From the NCBI GenBank assembly GCA_963578605.1, contig CAUZEA010000046.1, forward strand, positions 1 to 42,743: a DNA stretch of 42,743 nt, read 5' to 3'. Source of the stretch: JAKVCB01 sp963578605. GTDB taxonomy: Bacteria > Planctomycetota > Planctomycetia > Pirellulales > Lacipirellulaceae. A program made the position numbers and the translations under genes. Shown in pieces: positions 40,849-42,743 of this stretch; within the stretch, counting starts at the first letter, position 1; each line of letters begins with the position of its first letter. Below the pieces are notes generated by a model. That model was given only the letters and a program-made list of their open reading frames with translations, was not told where the DNA came from and ran no database searches.

Positions 40849-42743
40849 ATGCAAAACTTGAAAATTCCGCTCTGTTTTTTACTGTTTGCGACCGGCGCTC
40901 TCCCACTCCTTGAATCTGGCGCGAAACCGCCCGGCTTGGAAATTCATCCCGCAGACCATATCTGCTACATCGGCAACACGATGGCCGATCGAATGCAGCA
41001 CCACGCCTGGTTGGAAACGTATCTCCATGCGTTGTATCCCGATTACGAATTGACTTTTCGTAACCTCGGTTTTGCGGGCGACGAACTTAAAACCAGGCCG
41101 CGGTCCACGAACTTCGGCAGCCCCGACCAGTGGCTCTCCAAGTGCCAGGCCGACGTTATCTTTTGTTTCTTTGGGTACAACGAAGCGCTTCGTGGTGAGG
41201 CAGGAATTGCCAGTTTCGAAACCGATCTGGAAGAACTGATCGATCAAATGCGGTCTCAGCAATACAACGGCAAGTCGCCGCCCCGTTTAGTCGTTTTTTC
41301 ACCAATTGCCCATGAAAACCTCCGTAGCCAACACCTGCCGGACGGCGTCGAGAATAACAAGAAGCTTGCCTTGTACCGGGATATCATGGAACAAGTATGT
41401 GACACCAAACAGGTACTGTTCGTCGACCTGTTTACAGCCACACAGCAGTTGTATCCAACGGCGCCAGAACCGCTAACGCTCAATGGCATCCATCTGCTGG
41501 ACCACGGGAACCGGGCAGTCGCGGAGGTCATCCTGCGGGAACTGTTTCCCCAGGTTTCGCTTTCCGATTTTCAAAACACGCATAAACTGCGGAAGGTTGT
41601 CCAGGAAAAGAATGACTACTGGTTCAGTCGATATCGTGTGGTCGACGGCTACAACGTCTACGGCGGACGCTCCAAGTTGGCCTGGCATGGGCAGTCGAAC
41701 GCTGACGTCATGCGTCGCGAGATGGAAATCTTTGACATCCTGACTGCCAATCGCGATCAAAGCGTGTGGAGAGTCGCCCAGAGGAGAGATCCAGAGGTCA
41801 ACGATGACAACCTTCCCGCGTTACTCACGGTCAAGACAAACAAAGAGGGGCCGCTCGAGGGTGACAGCTTTCCTTACCTCGATGGTGAGCAGGCCATTGG
41901 AAAAATGAAGGTCGCCGAAGGAATGGAAGTTAATCTGTTTGCTTCCGAGGCTATGTTTCCGCGGTTGGTCAATCCGGTACAAATGGCTGTCGATACCAAC
42001 AGCCGTTTGTGGGCATCTGTCTGGCCGTCGTATCCACACTGGAACCCGACCGAGCCCCGCAGGGATGCACTGGTGATCCTGCCCGACGAGGACGGCGATG
42101 GGGTTGCGGATGAATGCATTGTCTTTGCAGACCAGTTGAACAGTGTTACCGGCTTTGAATTCTGGGGAGGTGGTGTACTTGTTGCGGCTCCCCCCGAGAT
42201 CTGGTTCTTGAAAGATACCGATGACGATGACCGGGCAGATCTCAAGATTCGTATGCTCCAGGGAATTTCCAGCGCCGACACACACCACTCCGCCAATGCC
42301 ATGTTGATTGGTCCCGATGGCTGGCTCTATTGGTCGCGCGGGATTTTTAATATCGCCAACTTCGAAACGCCAACCCGTACTTACCGTTCAGGTCAGTCTG
42401 GCGTGCATCGGTTCAATCCGCGCACCTTTGAGGTCGAGTTCCACTTCCCAATAGGTCCCAACCCACATGGAGATATTTTCGATCGCTGGGGTTACCAGTT
42501 TGCATCTGACGGTACCAGTGGCACGGGAAGCTATGTCAACATTGGTCGAGGTGTTTCGAACAAACAGTGGTACGAAAAACGGGTCCGCCCTGTTTCGAGC
42601 ATCGGGATTCTCTCCAGCAAGCACTTTCCTGCCGAGAACAATAACAACTTTCTCATTTGCAACACGATTGGATTTCTTGGTCTGTTACAACACCAGGTGA
42701 ACTACAACGGAGCTGACGTTACCGCCACCGAAGTCGAGCCAAT
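40849..42743 (+). CDS. SGNH-type domain fused to PVC-type dehydrogenase N-terminal domain, partial at window end
   Basis: The frame is open from ATG 40849 to the end of the window (631 codons seen), so the C-terminus is missing. Residues 1-25 are a signal peptide. Residues about 30-260 resemble SGNH hydrolases: CYIGNTMADRMQ at block I (GNT instead of GDS, so the usual Ser is absent), NLGFAGDE at block II, GYNEAL at block III and NGIHLLDHG at block V. From about residue 350 the sequence matches the PVC membrane-bound dehydrogenase N-terminal propeller (AEGMEVNLFASEAMFPRLVNPVQMA, GDGVADECIVFADQLN, HHSANAMLIGPDGWLYWSRG). Such proteins usually continue with HEAT repeats and a cytochrome c. Periplasmic or membrane-bound; substrate unknown. 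Confidence 0.9.
   Translation, partial: MQNLKIPLCFLLFATGALPLLESGAKPPGLEIHPADHICYIGNTMADRMQHHAWLETYLHALYPDYELTFRNLGFAGDELKTRPRSTNFGSPDQWLSKCQADVIFCFFGYNEALRGEAGIASFETDLEELIDQMRSQQYNGKSPPRLVVFSPIAHENLRSQHLPDGVENNKKLALYRDIMEQVCDTKQVLFVDLFTATQQLYPTAPEPLTLNGIHLLDHGNRAVAEVILRELFPQVSLSDFQNTHKLRKVVQEKNDYWFSRYRVVDGYNVYGGRSKLAWHGQSNADVMRREMEIFDILTANRDQSVWRVAQRRDPEVNDDNLPALLTVKTNKEGPLEGDSFPYLDGEQAIGKMKVAEGMEVNLFASEAMFPRLVNPVQMAVDTNSRLWASVWPSYPHWNPTEPRRDALVILPDEDGDGVADECIVFADQLNSVTGFEFWGGGVLVAAPPEIWFLKDTDDDDRADLKIRMLQGISSADTHHSANAMLIGPDGWLYWSRGIFNIANFETPTRTYRSGQSGVHRFNPRTFEVEFHFPIGPNPHGDIFDRWGYQFASDGTSGTGSYVNIGRGVSNKQWYEKRVRPVSSIGILSSKHFPAENNNNFLICNTIGFLGLLQHQVNYNGADVTATEVEP

Overview
The window looks like chromosome from a member of the Planctomycetota, most likely the Pirellulales. 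The evidence is the gene content. There is a DUF1501 gene, a DUF1549/DUF1553 gene and a WD40/cytochrome-c gene in one operon, two DUF1080 (3-keto-glycoside hydrolase type) proteins, two TAT-exported Gfo/Idh/MocA oxidoreductases, an SGNH plus PVC-type dehydrogenase giant, PQQ-type propellers and a PEP-CTERM/LamG gene. Base composition is moderately GC-rich, most genes are ordinary and well spaced, and I see no tRNA, rRNA, CRISPR array or phage module.

Layout. 1-105: edge of an IS3-family insertion sequence. 328-3054 (+): DUF2891 protein, SDR, VOC-fold protein. 3090-15045 (-): SDR, a fused E1 alpha/beta thiamine-diphosphate dehydrogenase, a TIM-barrel sugar isomerase, a lactonase-type propeller, a PQQ-type propeller, a small basic winged-helix protein, an esterase, a ceramidase-like/LamG protein and a PhyH dioxygenase. 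15436-24244 (+): SDR, sodium/solute symporter, a double alpha/beta hydrolase, Gfo/Idh/MocA, a YflT-like stress protein, a small membrane protein, and a glycosidase-like propeller; a frameshifted small gene lies on the opposite strand at 22765-23059. 24245-26400: a gene-poor, decaying segment with a broken PEP-CTERM/LamG gene, a truncated secreted-protein start, a minus-strand remnant, two fresh tandem duplications, a strong hairpin and a (CTGT)7 microsatellite. 26456-33392 (+): the DUF1501, DUF1549/1553 and WD40 operon. 33578-42743: a Rieske fusion protein, DUF1080, a YbaK-type deacylase (-), SDR (+), Gfo/Idh/MocA (-), DUF1080 (-), and the start of an SGNH/PVC dehydrogenase that runs off the window.

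How the genes fit together. Most products look like catabolic enzymes for glycosides, sugars and esters: exported oxidoreductases, DUF1080 hydrolases, sugar isomerase, lactonase, esterases, a sugar-type symporter and cytosolic SDRs. A 3-keto-glycoside route is a reasonable inference from family knowledge but not proved. The most unusual item is the PEP-CTERM/LamG gene at 25035-25849. Its frame is held for about 240 codons but is broken by four TGA codons, at least two of them where the fold expects tryptophan, and its sorting signal sits in another frame. Also notable are a histone-H1-like tail on a DUF2582 winged helix, a duplicated hydrolase whose first copy has Asp at the nucleophile position, and a Rieske domain fused to a long helical region.
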